Shown here piece by piece: positions 56,201 to 63,839 of a stretch of 64,000 bases of DNA. Made by a program: the position numbers and the translations under genes. The stretch comes from Agapetus fuscipes (taxonomy: Eukaryota; Arthropoda; Insecta; Trichoptera; Glossosomatidae), in the NCBI GenBank assembly GCA_951799405.1, contig OX637350.1, forward strand, positions 2,403,852 to 2,467,851, read 5' to 3'. The notes under the pieces were generated by a model. It saw only the letters and a list, made by a program, of their open reading frames with translations. It was not told the origin of the DNA and did no database searches. Within the stretch, counting starts at the first letter, position 1; the number at the start of each line of letters is the position of its first letter.

Positions 56201-56512
56201 TTTTGAAGACCAGCAAGCCTATCTTATACTGGACCCGTTCATGAATCATGACCTTTCCTGAAAAAGGAGTGACATTGACAAAGTGGACCATTTTTTTACA
56301 GTATGGGTGGTCAGCTTCATACCGACCTATAAGTAAAGGATGGAAAAGAAGAAGATGCAACTCTGCGGATATCCCTAGCGGAATGGTGACAGTGTAGCAG
56401 TAACAATCATGTAGGTAATATCACTTTTTTCTTACTTGTGTTGTTCACTGACAGCGGCGACTGATGTCAAAATAAATCCAACAAGAAATACTATGCTCCA
56501 AACCTCGTTCAT
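31248..56512 (-). CDS. Nucleoside hydrolase 2 (inosine/uridine-preferring family), 8 exons, 356 aa
   Basis: Exons in order of translation: 56436-56512, 55085-55204, 53611-53716, 39713-39884, 38202-38318, 37129-37274, 32634-32844, 31248-31369 (TAA at 31248-31250). All introns are GT-AG, phases are identical to nucleoside hydrolase 1, and the CDS is 1071 nt. Signal peptide MNEVWSIVFLVGFILTS. The Asp cluster reads IVDTDAGIVDA: D39, D41 and D46 are kept, but the first Asp of the usual DD pair is Val45. GPLTN is at 167-171, VEYNFF has E207 and N209, and an Asp at 290 lies in APDVIAAA. Intron 3 is ~13.7 kb and contains the 2.46-kb direct repeats and a LINE. Exon 4 is followed by five extra tandem exon copies (39027-39712), so its transcript may be mis-spliced. 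In frame if the first donor (after 39713) joins exon 5. The Val45 change may alter ribose binding; that is inference from family knowledge. Confidence 0.87.
31415..31700 (+). repeat. SINE-B copy, tail type 1
   Basis: Clear tRNA-like head with A box TAGTCCAGTGGTAAC and B box GGTTCGAATCCC (about 31470-31481). The 3' end is GATACACACAAAAACAG...AAATAAATCAGCCTA, as in the LINE at 15 kb. Confidence 0.88.
31785..31910. repeat. Dispersed repeat related to 29763-29880
   Basis: GGGAGCTGGGAGCCCCC, GCGTAACGCCAGCCCC and GCCACATGCGACC in the same order as the 29.8-kb copy. Confidence 0.6.
31925..32228 (-). repeat. SINE-B copy, tail type 2
   Basis: Lies about 225 bases from an oppositely oriented type-1 copy. 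3' module with CTCTAGGGGTCTATGAC near 31970; head near 32160-32228. Confidence 0.83.
32229..32633. other. Intron 7 of nucleoside hydrolase 2, no other feature
   Basis: No repeat or ORF recognised between the SINE-B head and exon 7. Confidence 0.4.
33055..34495. mobile_element. hAT-like foldback element with three palindromic arms
   Basis: Bounded by a perfect 8-bp target duplication ATCGTGAA (33047-33054 and 34496-34503) and short TIRs TAGAGGTGG / CCATCTCTA, both typical of hAT. Inside, one ~430-bp module occurs three times: forward (about 33200-33545), inverted (about 33575-33935), forward again (about 34005-34375). Each holds TTATGGTCTTAGCAAAATAG and GTGGTGGCAATTCTTAAG (or its complement). 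Arms are joined by GTTTTAAACG repeats. No transposase frame. Confidence 0.85.
34560..34870 (-). mobile_element. RTE-like LINE C-terminal fragment
   Basis: The minus frame reads VMRWFGHVEKMNDDRLTK, then RGKGRPK and RRKSMKKVMDM with frameshifts: the end of an RTE-type ORF. Related to 18585-18830. Confidence 0.65.
35267..35585 (-). repeat. SINE-B copy, tail type 1
   Basis: The (TAA)n end lies at 35268-35291 followed by ATTAGGATGATTTATTTGG and TTTTTGTGTGTATCACACC; head at about 35510-35585. Inserted in the Harbinger-like element. Confidence 0.87.
35821..35934 (+). pseudogene. SANT/Myb-like ORF remnant of the Harbinger element
   Basis: Starts MLFSPAEKELLVALIKEK and ends after 37 codons at TGA. 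A TTTCAG acceptor-like site lies just upstream. FxPxEKELLVxLIKEKxxIEDK resembles the start of SANT/Myb-like DNA-binding proteins carried by Harbinger elements. Truncated. Confidence 0.55.
35975..36196 (-). pseudogene. Harbinger transposase-like N-terminal remnant
   Basis: The minus frame ends with VPRKYIRDCKDPFTYYEEEEF, resembling the RxYIRDRxNPxxxYxxxEFxxR segment near the N-terminus of HARBI1-type transposases. The DDE domain is missing. The adjoining sequence (36110-36190) is directly repeated at 36300-36400. Confidence 0.6.
36604..36780 (+). repeat. SINE-A copy, 3'-truncated
   Basis: Starts CTTGACTTATAGGTTGG and ends at GTAAGCGCGAACTTCCG. Confidence 0.78.
37339..37504. mobile_element. 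MITE with ~48-bp inverted repeats
   Basis: GCTGGAAGTCTCATCACC at 37339 is inverted at 37504, with the arms pairing through TACCTACCGAATATCGGTAA. The middle (GATGGCCGCAAGTGAACAGC) also occurs inside the element at 30907-31141. Confidence 0.8.
37507..37690. repeat. Second foldback next to the MITE
   Basis: GTAGTCTCCATGACCGTC at the left pairs imperfectly with GACGGTCGT...AGACTTCTAC at the right; AACAGCTGATC and GATCAGCTGTT pair inside. Confidence 0.55.
38398..38633. mobile_element. MITE with 19-bp TIR; related copy at 63415-63658
   Basis: AAGGTAAAACTGAATAAGT at the left is inverted at the right end (ACTTATTCAGTTTTACCTT). The inner parts (CATGAACACTTCC, TTAGAAGTTTTTCATGA) recur in inverted orientation near 63490-63520. 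Confidence 0.65.
38637..38935 (-). repeat. SINE-B copy, tail type 1, diverged
   Basis: (TAA)n at 38637-38660, ATTAGGATGATTTATTTGG, then an internal deletion in the 3' module and a mutated head near 38860-38935. Confidence 0.78.
39027..39848 (-). repeat. Six 137-bp tandem copies of a nucleoside hydrolase exon 4 segment
   Basis: The marker CCTGGGTCTTCATCCAC starts at 39027, 39164, 39301, 39438, 39575 and 39712, exactly 137 bases apart. On the minus strand each unit holds GATCAG, then GATGG...GCCGTGG...GAGGAGCACGC...GACCCAG, then GTAG. The part encoding DGLGDVP to LVDEDP is therefore repeated with its donor. The 5'-most unit (39713 onward) is continuous with the true exon 4 start at 39884. The others are joined by a 34-base spacer derived from exon sequence, not intron. 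137 is not divisible by three, so read-through loses frame. Confidence 0.95.
39935..40355. mobile_element. Diverged single-arm copy of the hAT-like foldback module
   Basis: Carries TTTATGGTCTTAGGAAATAAG, GAAAAAAATCA, TGTCACCACAAAAA and GTTTTTGAGTAAATATGG in the same order as the modules of 33055-34495. Confidence 0.65.
40390..40618 (-). repeat. SINE-A copy, diverged
   Basis: TCTAATGTAAGTTGCAC tail end, GCCCACAAACAGACACG, then CAGGGGTGACATTGAC and GGGTAGTCAGCCTCA. Confidence 0.75.
40619..40775 (-). repeat. tRNA-like SINE head (family E)
   Basis: The minus strand reads GGTTTAGCGTAATCGGC (A-box region) and GGTTCGATCCTCGCGG (B box), followed by a short AAAATTGAAAATTTG-type tail. tRNA-derived; no clean acceptor stem, so not called a tRNA gene. 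Confidence 0.5.
40945..41190 (+). repeat. SINE-D, copy 1
   Basis: tRNA-like head (GGGCTAGCGGTAGCGTCC, then GAGTTCGGGCCTAGAG), a T-run and the body GAAAGGAATGCAATTCATC. Nearly the same as 41450-41705. Confidence 0.65.
41226..41452 (-). repeat. SINE-A between the two SINE-D copies
   Basis: Minus-orientation body from GCATTCCCACAAGTAGAC to ACCTATAAGTCAAGG. Confidence 0.82.
41453..41705 (+). repeat. SINE-D, copy 2
   Basis: Repeats GGAAAAACGTTGTGAATATG, the head and the body of copy 1 with few changes, including sequence upstream of the tRNA-like head. This suggests a local duplication rather than two independent insertions. Confidence 0.65.
41758..41945 (-). repeat. SINE-A, cut by the 2.46-kb repeat
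   Basis: Diverged body; its 5' end stops at CAGCATGGGGTTCAG, exactly where the 2.46-kb repeat begins (41947). The missing SINE end is not found at the other border (45863). Confidence 0.7.
42242..42930 (-). CDS. Candidate two-exon coding fragment of unknown family inside the 2.46-kb repeat
   Basis: Exon 42660-42930 (after a TTAG acceptor) reads GQSLLKYPSRGLKG... to LPQQRESTK and ends at a strong donor (GTAAGTG). Exon 42242-42294 (after a CTAG acceptor) continues in phase with TSVFILTIIKEFGSTTK to donor GTAGGT. Phases fit, which supports a real split gene or gene piece; the family is not recognised, and no start or stop is visible. Repeated at about 50590-51278. Could be captured host sequence or chance. 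Confidence 0.3.
44121..45566 (-). mobile_element. 5'-truncated LINE with long poly(A), inserted in repeat copy 1
   Basis: Sense strand is minus. It starts inside the reverse transcriptase (DYSKAFDRVSH), then GVPQGSHLGPLLY, LLYADDTKIY and the thumb, with a stop at 44442-44444. It ends in an ~80-base poly(A) (T-run at about 44121-44201). The empty site is visible in copy 2 (about 52464). Clade not assigned. The frame is open throughout (351 aa), and the intact A-run suggests a young insertion. Confidence 0.9.
45864..46052. other. Spacer after repeat copy 1, nothing recognised
   Basis: Unique sequence leading to the CT-rich minisatellite. Confidence 0.35.
46053..46250 (+). repeat. CT-rich minisatellite
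   Basis: Alternating CCCCTCTTGGCTTCCCCA and CCCCTCTTTGCTACCC units, about 17-18 bases each, roughly eleven in all. The minus strand gives a spurious GGEAKR repeat ORF. Confidence 0.85.
46251..47150. other. Intronic stretch, no gene seen
   Basis: Part of intron 3 of nucleoside hydrolase 2. Short ORFs only; no domain or splice support. Confidence 0.35.
47150..47235 (+). repeat. Solo SINE-B type-2 tail module
   Basis: CACCTCTGCGGCACTACAAC to GAGTCTCCCGCACAGG without the SINE-B body. It is preceded by ATAATCACCAACAC, as at 62.1 and 62.4 kb (complement), so this tail also travels with another body. Confidence 0.7.
47236..48771. other. Intronic stretch with weak LINE/tRNA-like traces
   Basis: About 47750-48000 has a decayed RTE-like C-terminus on the plus strand (frames broken by stops). 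About 48545-48640 (minus) has a tRNA-like A-box segment CTCACTTGGTAGAACGC and a weak B box. No gene. Confidence 0.35.
48772..48980 (-). repeat. SINE-A copy, tail missing
   Basis: From ATTTAAGATTCACATC to CACACCAACCTATAAATC. Confidence 0.78.
48981..50294. other. AT-rich intronic stretch, no gene seen
   Basis: Low-complexity T-rich sequence around 49550-49900. No supported ORF or repeat. Confidence 0.4.
50295..52750. repeat. 2.46-kb direct repeat, copy 2 (empty of LINE)
   Basis: Same ends as copy 1. At about 52464 CCCGATTTTAATTTAAAT is continuous where copy 1 has the LINE. Flanks (CAACACT and AGTTTCAC) differ from those of copy 1. Confidence 0.93.
52751..53605. other. Intronic stretch with short repeats
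   Basis: Two related segments (CGATTTACGGTGCATGATAATCCC near 52877 and CGTTTACAATGCGGGATAATCCC near 53004) suggest an old tandem or MITE. No gene. Confidence 0.4.
53972..54475. repeat. Inverted repeat arms around a SINE-C
   Basis: The left arm (about 53977-54035) and right arm (about 54404-54463) are inverted copies of GACATGGGTGAAACGTC...CAACAGATCCCGG (~58 bases). SINE-C lies between. Confidence 0.75.
54062..54345 (+). repeat. SINE-C, full copy
   Basis: TTATGGCCGAGGGGGCC, GGTTCGATCCCCGCC, CCTGGTTCAACAGATG and GAATAGGTTGGTGAATTGC; same order as 13395-13652 (complement). Confidence 0.82.
54712..54965 (+). repeat. SINE-A copy
   Basis: Full short form from GCTTGACTTATAGG to a TTAGATTAGATTAGATT tail. 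Confidence 0.87.
55250..55735 (+). repeat. SINE-A, long form
   Basis: The upstream part 55250-55378 has the reverse-transcriptase-like end (KKWRL), with an internal repeat of GTTATGAC. The short form is 55465-55735 and has a ~25-base extra segment near 55540-55562. Confidence 0.78.
55859..56246 (-). mobile_element. CR1-like LINE 3' end inserted in a SINE-A
   Basis: The minus frame reads TVFGDRSFKVAAPTIWNGLPDDL to SYEQAPLG, then an (ATT)n tail. Flanked by GACCTT on both sides (left end of SINE break at about 55853-55858, right at about 56249-56254), a short target duplication. The SINE-A halves are 55815-55858 and 56249-56341. Confidence 0.83.
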
Positions 56513-57002
56513 TTTCTTCATAATGGACACAAAATTATACGAAAACAAAACTAAATCTATGATGAGAAGTAGTCAACGTGCTATAACAACAAAACTCTAA
56601 TTGCAATACGTATTTTTTTCCTAATAAATACATGATTTTTGTTTATTATTTATATGTAGTTAATTAATTGAATTTCTTGGGCAGAACATAAACTAGGTAG
56701 GTATAAATAATAATTGATAACGCACTTACTAAACGCAGATTGTAAAAGGTTTATCAAGATAATTTTAATGAAGTGAATGGCAATTTGCCGTTAGTATATA
56801 AATATTTTGACTTATTATTTTTTTGTATCCCAGATTAAATGAATGATTGAAAAAGGTCAAAAAATAAATAAACGGTATTGTTAGGAAAGCCCCCCCTGCG
56901 CATTGGAGAAATTTTATCTTTTAGAGTTATTTTTTTGGAAAGGACTTTTGTCCCTAGTATAAACAAACACATTTACTTTGATTAGTAGTTCCTAGGCTTA
57001 GG

Positions 57003-57200
57003 TATAGGTTGGTACGATTAGGCTGACGGTACGATAAGGCAGTGATTAGGCTGACGACCCATACTGTAAAAAATGGTTCACTTTGCCAATGTCACCCTTG
57101 TTTCAGAGAAGGTTGGCAAAAGTTGCAGGATTTATGTTCATTCGAGGTTTCGATTTTAATTTGAAAGGACACATGCAGCATTTGAAAGCGTGAACTTGAC
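57003..57200 (+). repeat. SINE-A upstream of nucleoside hydrolase 2
   Basis: Orthologous in position to 27555-27805. 3'-truncated at GCGTGAACTTGACTTAG and with a small duplication of GATTAGGCTGACG. Confidence 0.72.
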
Positions 57201-58160
57201 TTAGAGTAAGTTTTTAAATAAATAAATCAATCGATAAATGAGGGAATAACTTAATATACACATCAAGTAGATTTTATTCAAGTTATGTAGTAGGTTCTTA
57301 AATATGTTTTTATTATTATACAGAATCGATACGGGAGAAAAGTCAGAAGAAAATAAAAAAAACTACCTACAAAAACATTGATTAAAATATTGATACCTAC
57401 CTACGAATTTAAATGTTCCATTTTTCAAATAAATTTGACATTCAAAATAATGTTATTTTGTGTTATTTTAATCAGGGCCACTAAAGAATTGTAAAGAGCG
57501 AGCAACAGACCTAGGCGCCAAGAAAATAAATAATCAATAAAACTATATTTCCTTTAAAAGATGTTGTGAATTTGATTTTATTACTAGCAAAAAATATGTT
57601 TTTATTTAATGTAGGTATCCTCAAAGTTGATTAATACAATATTCTTACATTTCCATGATCATGAAAATATTTATTTTTGACTTGGGCGCTTTATGACATC
57701 GGAGCGGGCCTGTTTGATTGGGAATACTTTTTAAAAATAATTATGGCTGTAAGTGTGCCACGTCAAGTTGCCATATCTGCAAAACATATTTCGAACGAAC
57801 TTCATTGCATTCCATTTTTAAATTAGTTCGGTTGATTTTCTCTCCATGTGTCAATATTCATTTATAGCCCTCAAATTTAACTGACATTATACTTTGAAAT
57901 ATAAAATAAATCGGTCAGAAATCAAGATATTTATTTTACCATCAGTGACAGTCTTACCTAGATAAGTATAGGTACTATAATACTATGGTGACAGTTATGT
58001 TTTCGTGGCTTCCTATTCTCTCCATGAGGTAATCTTGTATTGCTAGCGCTACCAAGAGCACATATCGACCGATCCGTAGTCCAGGTGGTAACACTTCGGA
58101 CTCGTAACTGGAAGGTCGTGGGTTCGAATCCCGGCGGAGCACAAAAAATATACCATTTAT

Positions 58161-61100
58161 GAGATACCCTGTAATAATGATGTACTTACTAGTGAACTAT
58201 TTTATCACGAATCATGAATCCAGACTTTTTGCATGAGGTGGATAATCAGTATAATATAGCTCAATACGAGTGTCACACGGCATTGGAGTGTAATGATGTT
58301 ATAAATTCTAAATGTGAAGATGATGCTCTATTTATATTACAACAAAATATTAGGAGTATACGAAAGAATCTGGATTGTTTTCTAGTAAATTTGAGTTGTC
58401 TTAATAGATTGCCTGATTTGATTGTACTCTGTGAAGCGCATCTAAATGAGTGGAGTGAACCGTTTGATATTCCAAATTACTCATATTTCCGTAGTAATTA
58501 TTATATAAATAAAAATAGTGGAATTGTTGTGTTTGTGCGCGGTAATAATGATAATATAAGAGTTAAAGAGATTATCATGAATAATGTTAATTGTCTACAG
58601 ATTGATTATTATAAGAATAACGTTTTGTATCGCATAATCTCTGTATATAGAACACACCAATCAAATGTTAATGAATTTATTAACGAACTTAGGATGCTAC
58701 TAAATGAATGTCGAAGTATGAATGTGATTATTGTGGGCGATTTTAATGTAAATGTGGCAAAAACTTGCATAAGTACTGTAAAGAATGAATATATGAACGC
58801 ACTAGCAGAACTAAATTTTAAATTGTGTACAAATTTATATAGCAGAGAGGTGGATGGGCAAACTCCGTCCTGTCTGGACCATTTCTGGTCCAATACGCCA
58901 CTGAGCAAACTGGAGGACATATGTACTGTTGTTTGGAAGAGTGACATTACGGATCATCACACGTCTTTGTTCATACAGAGATTGATGAATAGTAATAATG
59001 CATTAAATGATACTGTACGACATGATGAACCAATAAAAAAGATTAATTTGGAGGATTTGAAAATGAGACTGATGAATGAAAGTTGGAAGTCTGTTTATGA
59101 TTCTTTTGATGCAAATATATGTGCTAAGAATTTTCACGATATTGTTGAAGATTATTTGGCGAGTGTTGAGCAAATATCTGTGCGGAGACAAAGCAACAAA
59201 TCCTCCAAATATAATAGACTGAAGCCATGGATCACACATGGTTTGGTGGTTTCAATACGAAACAAAGAAAAGCTGTATAAGATTATGCGGAGACATCCTG
59301 GCGACACTAATGTCAGTGACAGGTACAAAAGGTATCGAAACATGCTGACACTGTTAATAAGAAGGGTCAAGATTGATTACTTCTCTAGGAAGGTTGAACA
59401 AGCTGGCAGTAATATAAAACATGTATGGCAATCCATAAATGAGATTATTAATAAGAAAAAGAAGAAATCACAGATAAAAAGGATAATTGTTGATGGTAAA
59501 ACAATGGAACTCACACAACATCCAATTGAAATGGCTAATAGCTTTAATGAGTTTTTTGCAGATGTAGGTAAAAAAATCTGGCTCGACAGATAGATCTAAA
59601 TTTCACTTACGGGGAAATAGAACCCGATTCTCTCATCGATCCAGGGTTCAACATATTTCAGCCAATAAATTCCGAGACGGTATTAAATATTATAAAGGAT
59701 ATGAAAGGAGGATCCTCTCCTGGCTATGATAGAATATCTGTGGATATTTTGAAGCAGAATTCAACATCTCTGTCGGGGCCCATCACGCACATAGTAAATG
59801 TCAGCCTGAATAATGGTGTATTTCCTGAGGTGTACAAAGTTGGTGTGGTGACACCAATTTTCAAGTCGGGGGATGCATGTAATATATCGAATTATAGACC
59901 TATAACTCTCACGTCCAATATCTCGAAAATCTTCGAAAAAATAGTGAAAAAACAGCTCATAGATTTTATTAATAGAGAGGGTTTACTTAATAAAAATCAG
60001 TTCGGTTTTAGAACGGGTGTTGGCACGGACGACGCCATATCAAGGTTGACTTCCATAGTGTACGGGGCACTAGATGCCGGAGAGAAATGTCTGGGTGTAT
60101 TTATCGACCTAAGGAAGGCATTTGATAGCGTTAGCCATACTGGCCTGTTGAACAAATTAAACAGGATTGGAATATGTGGCAGTGTGAGGAAATGGATTTG
60201 CAGCTTCATGCAGTATAGAACTCAGCAGGTACGCATTAATAAGATAGTAAGCTCTAGAAAAATAACGCGATTCGGAATTCCGCAAGGCACCGTCCTTGGA
60301 CCAATATTGTTTATTATTTATGTCAATGAGATATTCTCTCTGCCGATCACATCCTCAATCCTGTCCTTTGCTGATGATACGGCTATGATTGTGAGGGGAG
60401 GGTCATGGGTAGAGGTGGTTCGCAGAACGAACGTGGAATTAACCATACTTAAAAATTGGTTCGACAAAAATTTCCTGTCTCTGAATACCGAAAAAACAAA
60501 TTTTATTCCATTCTCTCTCTACAATAGGGGTCTTCCTTTTTCACTTAGTATAGCAATACATAGCTGTACTAACTTCTTGGTCAGTGGAACTGCGTGCTCC
60601 TGCTCATGCCCCCTAATTTCTCAAGCGGAAAGTGTTAAATATCTAGGTATTAAAATAGATTCCAGAATTAGATGGAAGGAGCATGTAGAAACAACTATTG
60701 AAAGACTAAGGAAAATTTACTATGTATTCCGCAAAATTAGAGATATTCTAGAGGTAAAAACTTTGAAGTCTACCTATTTTGCGCTTGGACAGTCATTGAT
60801 GCAGTATGGAATGGTCGGATGGGGCGGCACATTTAAAACAACACTCGAGCCTCTTAGGGTGGTGCAGAGAATGGTTATCAAAATAATGTTAAAGAAGCCT
60901 TTCGACTATTCCACATTGCAATTATATCATGACTTTCCGGTGCTAACAATTGACCAATTGTATAAGAGAGCGGCTCTCTACCAAGTTCATAAGGATTACT
61001 TTATCCACGGATATAATCCGGGGGATATTGTAATCCCGAGTGGTAGATCGCGTAGAGAGTCGCTTCTAATCAAAGTTCCTAGAAAGAATACAGCAACCGG

Positions 61101-61619
61101 CCAACATCACTACGATTATTTGGGTGTAAGGTGGTACAATGCACTTTTTTCCAGGTATAAGCATGATAAGCACGCAGATCCTAGGGCCATTAAGTACATG
61201 ATCAGCAAATATTTGAAAGAGGTGTAAATAGTTGAGTGTTTATATTTGATTGGTTTTTTGTATATTATTCTTATCATTATTATTTTTTTCATATATCTAC
61301 ATGTGTGTATATATGTATAATTCCTATTTCTGTATTTTCTATTTAAACATGTTACCTCTTTATGTTATTTTATTTTATTTTTTGTCTTTCTGTTTTTGCT
61401 GAGTAAATGACTAAATGGTGTATATATTATTTTTGTTTTTTATGATTTTTATCTATTAAGTGATTAATTTTAAGTTAAGATAAGTTGGAATCCTCCCCAA
61501 AACACAAGCTATGCTTACTTTGGGGAGTATTTATTGTAATTAGATTTTTAAAATTTATTTTTATTGTAATACTTTGTACATATTGATAAAAACAATAAAG
61601 ACCTTATGATTATGATTAT
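58161..61619 (+). mobile_element. Near-complete Jockey-superfamily LINE
   Basis: 5' UTR is ~53 bases. ORF 58214-59593 (460 codons, MNPDFL...) holds the endonuclease: LQQNIRSI near residue 42, VGDFNVN near 173, SDITDHH near 243. A frameshift in the A-run at 59570-59576 moves the frame. The second part, from about 59572 to TAA at 61225-61227, holds the reverse transcriptase (YRPITLTSN, DLRKAFDSVSH, IPQGTVLGPILF, FADDT). 3' UTR about 390 bases with AATAAA near 61594 and a TATGAT repeat tail. Precise clade (for example CR1 or Daphne-like) not decided. Only one visible lesion, so probably a recent insertion. Confidence 0.9.
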
Positions 61620-61775
61620 GATATTTTCAAATTTGCTCTTCGCTGGGTTGAAAAATTCATAAACCTTTACCAAAGACCGGTCATCAAAAGGTCCATCCAG
61701 CCTTACAACAACTGGGTCTTGCTTGAGAATTGGCGCTTTCTACAGCAACGACCAAGCTCGCAGAGGGCTCTTGAG

Positions 61776-61822
61776 GTGTAATCTATAATCTATAATATAA
61801 TATAATCTATAATCTAAGTTGC
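61776..61822 (-). repeat. 5'-truncated ~45-bp SINE-A piece in SINE-B
   Basis: AATCTATAATCTATAAT...CTAAGTTGCA inserted in the SINE-B 3' module with AGGTGT on both sides, a 6-bp target duplication. Confidence 0.75.
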
Positions 61823-62044
61823 AAGGTGTGATACACACAAAAACAGCGCTCACCAAATAAATCAGCCTAATTTAATTTTTTTCTTTCTATCCAGCTTACC
61901 CAATGAGCTTACCACAAGTCCTTGACCTCCATCAGATCTTCAATGTGTTCAGCTTTATTAAAGAAGATTTCTCGTGATGTCAGTTCGTTCAAGACGTGCG
62001 TCGAAGATCCATATTAAAAAGAAACACCATTCCAATCCATTGTT

Positions 62045-62480
62045 TTTTATATAGATTCAAAGATTCTAGGGGTCTATACCACTTGTTGTAGTGCCGCAGA
62101 GGTGTTGATGATATGGCGGCTGATGTCCTGATCCTTTGTAGCAGGGCTGTTAGCTGCGTAGTGTAGTGTTTTGGATTATTGAAAGACAGTAAAAAAAAAC
62201 AGTATATTTGTTGAAGTACAGAAATAGAGTGGACCACCAATACTGTAAAAATTGGTTCACTTTTATCAATGCCACCACTGTTTTGGATAGGTGGTAAGAG
62301 TTGATATTCATTGTTTTGTTAAAGAATTATGTGCGAGAGAGTCCCTAGATTTCAAAGACACTATTGAGTCCATAACACTTGTGGTAGTGCCTCAGTGGTG
62401 TGGGTGTTGGTGATGTGGCGGTTGATGTCCTGTTCCTTTGTAGCAGGGCTGTTAGTTGTGTAGTGTTGTATTGTGTGTTG
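62045..62480 (-). repeat. Two tandem copies of a repeat ending in the SINE-B type-2 tail
   Basis: 62045-62175 and 62345-62475 share GTGTTG(G/T)TGAT, ATGGCGGCTGATGTCCTG-like and CTTTGTAGCAGGGCTGTTAG. Each begins with the type-2 tail (ACTTGTTGTAGTGCCGCAG, plus strand). The body differs from SINE-B. A weak SINE-A piece lies between (62228-62313). Confidence 0.65.
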
Positions 62481-63414
62481 TGTTGCCGATTCAACCGATT
62501 GGACCAATAACCTTCATTTTATTTCAGTCATCGCTTTTTTCTTATCAGAACAATGACAAGAAAAGCTACGGTTCTATGAATGCAATGTCGTGGGCTCGAT
62601 TCCTGGCGCAGCATAACATTTTTTTAAATAATTTTTAAATAAGGAGGATTCAGATCAATTTTATTTCAAGTCCTCTTTTGATCTTTAAAATGAAAATAAA
62701 ACAAATCTTTAAAATATAATGCACGTAAATACTTATTAAATTTATAAAATAACCATATTGTTTGCAATCATACGCAAATGGTTTGACTTATTTAAGTTGT
62801 ATCGCAGAATATTGTGTTTAATTTTGCCAAAAATCAATTCAGGACTGGAGAAATTTTTGTTTTATATTAGTTAATTATTGAAGCGTAGGTATGTACTTAC
62901 CCGTATTTTTTCAGGATACCTCATGAAGATAAGCTTCTTTTAATCTGACAGGAAGTAGGTATATTGTCAAGTATGCAGGTGGTAAAAAATGTATACGTGG
63001 TAGGTTCCTCTGTATACACCTTAACTTTAACCATAAACAAATATGAAGTAGTTATTTTACTGATGGACAAAAAAAGGTAAAATCGAGCAATGAAATTAAA
63101 TCAGTATTTTCTTACGGATATAAATGTTTATTATTATTATTATTTACATAAATAATGATATACTTAAACATACTATATTATAAACCTTGATTATTTATTT
63201 CATACAATGCGAGTAAAGAAGTAATTTTATTAAACCCCTATATAAACTTGGATAACACCTACTTGGAGTACAGCTATGTAATATTTTGTTTTTAATACTT
63301 ATTTAAAACAGAAATAATTTAAATAAAAAATATCTTAAAGTATTCAAAAACGATAGAGTATTAATTTTGATTTAGTCTATTAAATATTTTTGGATTAGAA
63401 ATAAAAAAAAAAAG
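62481..63414. other. AT-rich stretch, no gene seen
   Basis: A possible tRNA-like B box (GGGCTCGATTCCTGGC) at about 62592 may be the end of another SINE head. Otherwise low-complexity A/T. Confidence 0.4.
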
Positions 63415-63658
63415 AATAAGTGCTGATTCACTGATTTGGGAAATGGCGAGTAAAACATTTTATTTGGTGTAACTCACAGTGAGTGTATAAAGCAATGCTC
63501 ATGAAAAACTTCTAAACTACAGGATTATTACCATGGAGATACATATATATCGATGATTATAACACATTTTCATGGTTTTCTTTCATGGTAAATAGGGAAA
63601 AAGATACATTTATCTGAAAACCCCATGTTAGCTAAACATGCCACTTATTCAGTTTAAC
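63415..63658. mobile_element. MITE related to 38398-38633
   Basis: GAATAAGTGCTGATTCACTG at the left and CACTTATTCAGTTTAACC at the right, with TCATGAAAAACTTCTAAAC inside as in the inverted 38.4-kb copy. Confidence 0.55.
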
Positions 63659-63664
63659 CTCTAA

Positions 63665-63839
63665 GGCTGGTTTTAGTGTCGCGCTGACAACGCGCTGACC
63701 GTCAGCGCTGACCGTTCAAAATATATGAACTTGTATGAAGCGTTTTAGAATGGCGCGTAGCTGTCAGCGCGACAAGTTCATATATTTGGCTGTCAGCGCT
63801 GACGATCAGCGTGTTGTCAGCGCGACACTAAAACCAGCC
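63665..63839. mobile_element. PIF/Harbinger-type MITE with TAA target duplication
   Basis: TIR GGCTGGTTTTAGTGTCGCGC inverted at the right end (...GCGACACTAAAACCAGCC), 175 bp in all, with TAA at 63662-63664 and 63840-63842. Confidence 0.87.

Larger units (their letters stand above)
58063..61885 (+). repeat. SINE-B, tail type 1, split by a LINE
   Basis: The head and start of the body are at 58063-58160 (GTAGTCCAGGTGGTAAC, GGTTCGAATCCCGGC), the rest at 61620-61885 (CTTCGCTGGGTTG to AAATAAATCAGCCTAATTT). The halves join precisely at the LINE borders. Confidence 0.88.
57949..61993 (-). pseudogene. Nucleoside hydrolase 3 exon 7 remnant, split by nested transposons
   Basis: The 5' half of the exon at about 61885-61993 reads VLNELTSREIFFNKAEHIEDLMEVK (compare VLGKLSSREISFFNKGENIT in gene 2). 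The 3' half at about 57949-58062 reads VALAIQDYLMERIGSHENITV (compare ALAIQDDVIQRIESYGVTTV). Between them lies a SINE-B carrying a LINE. The acceptor before the exon is lost (ATATG instead of CAG), stops interrupt the 5' half, and the motif Asp region is destroyed. No other exons of this copy were found. Clear pseudogene of the same family. Confidence 0.8.
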
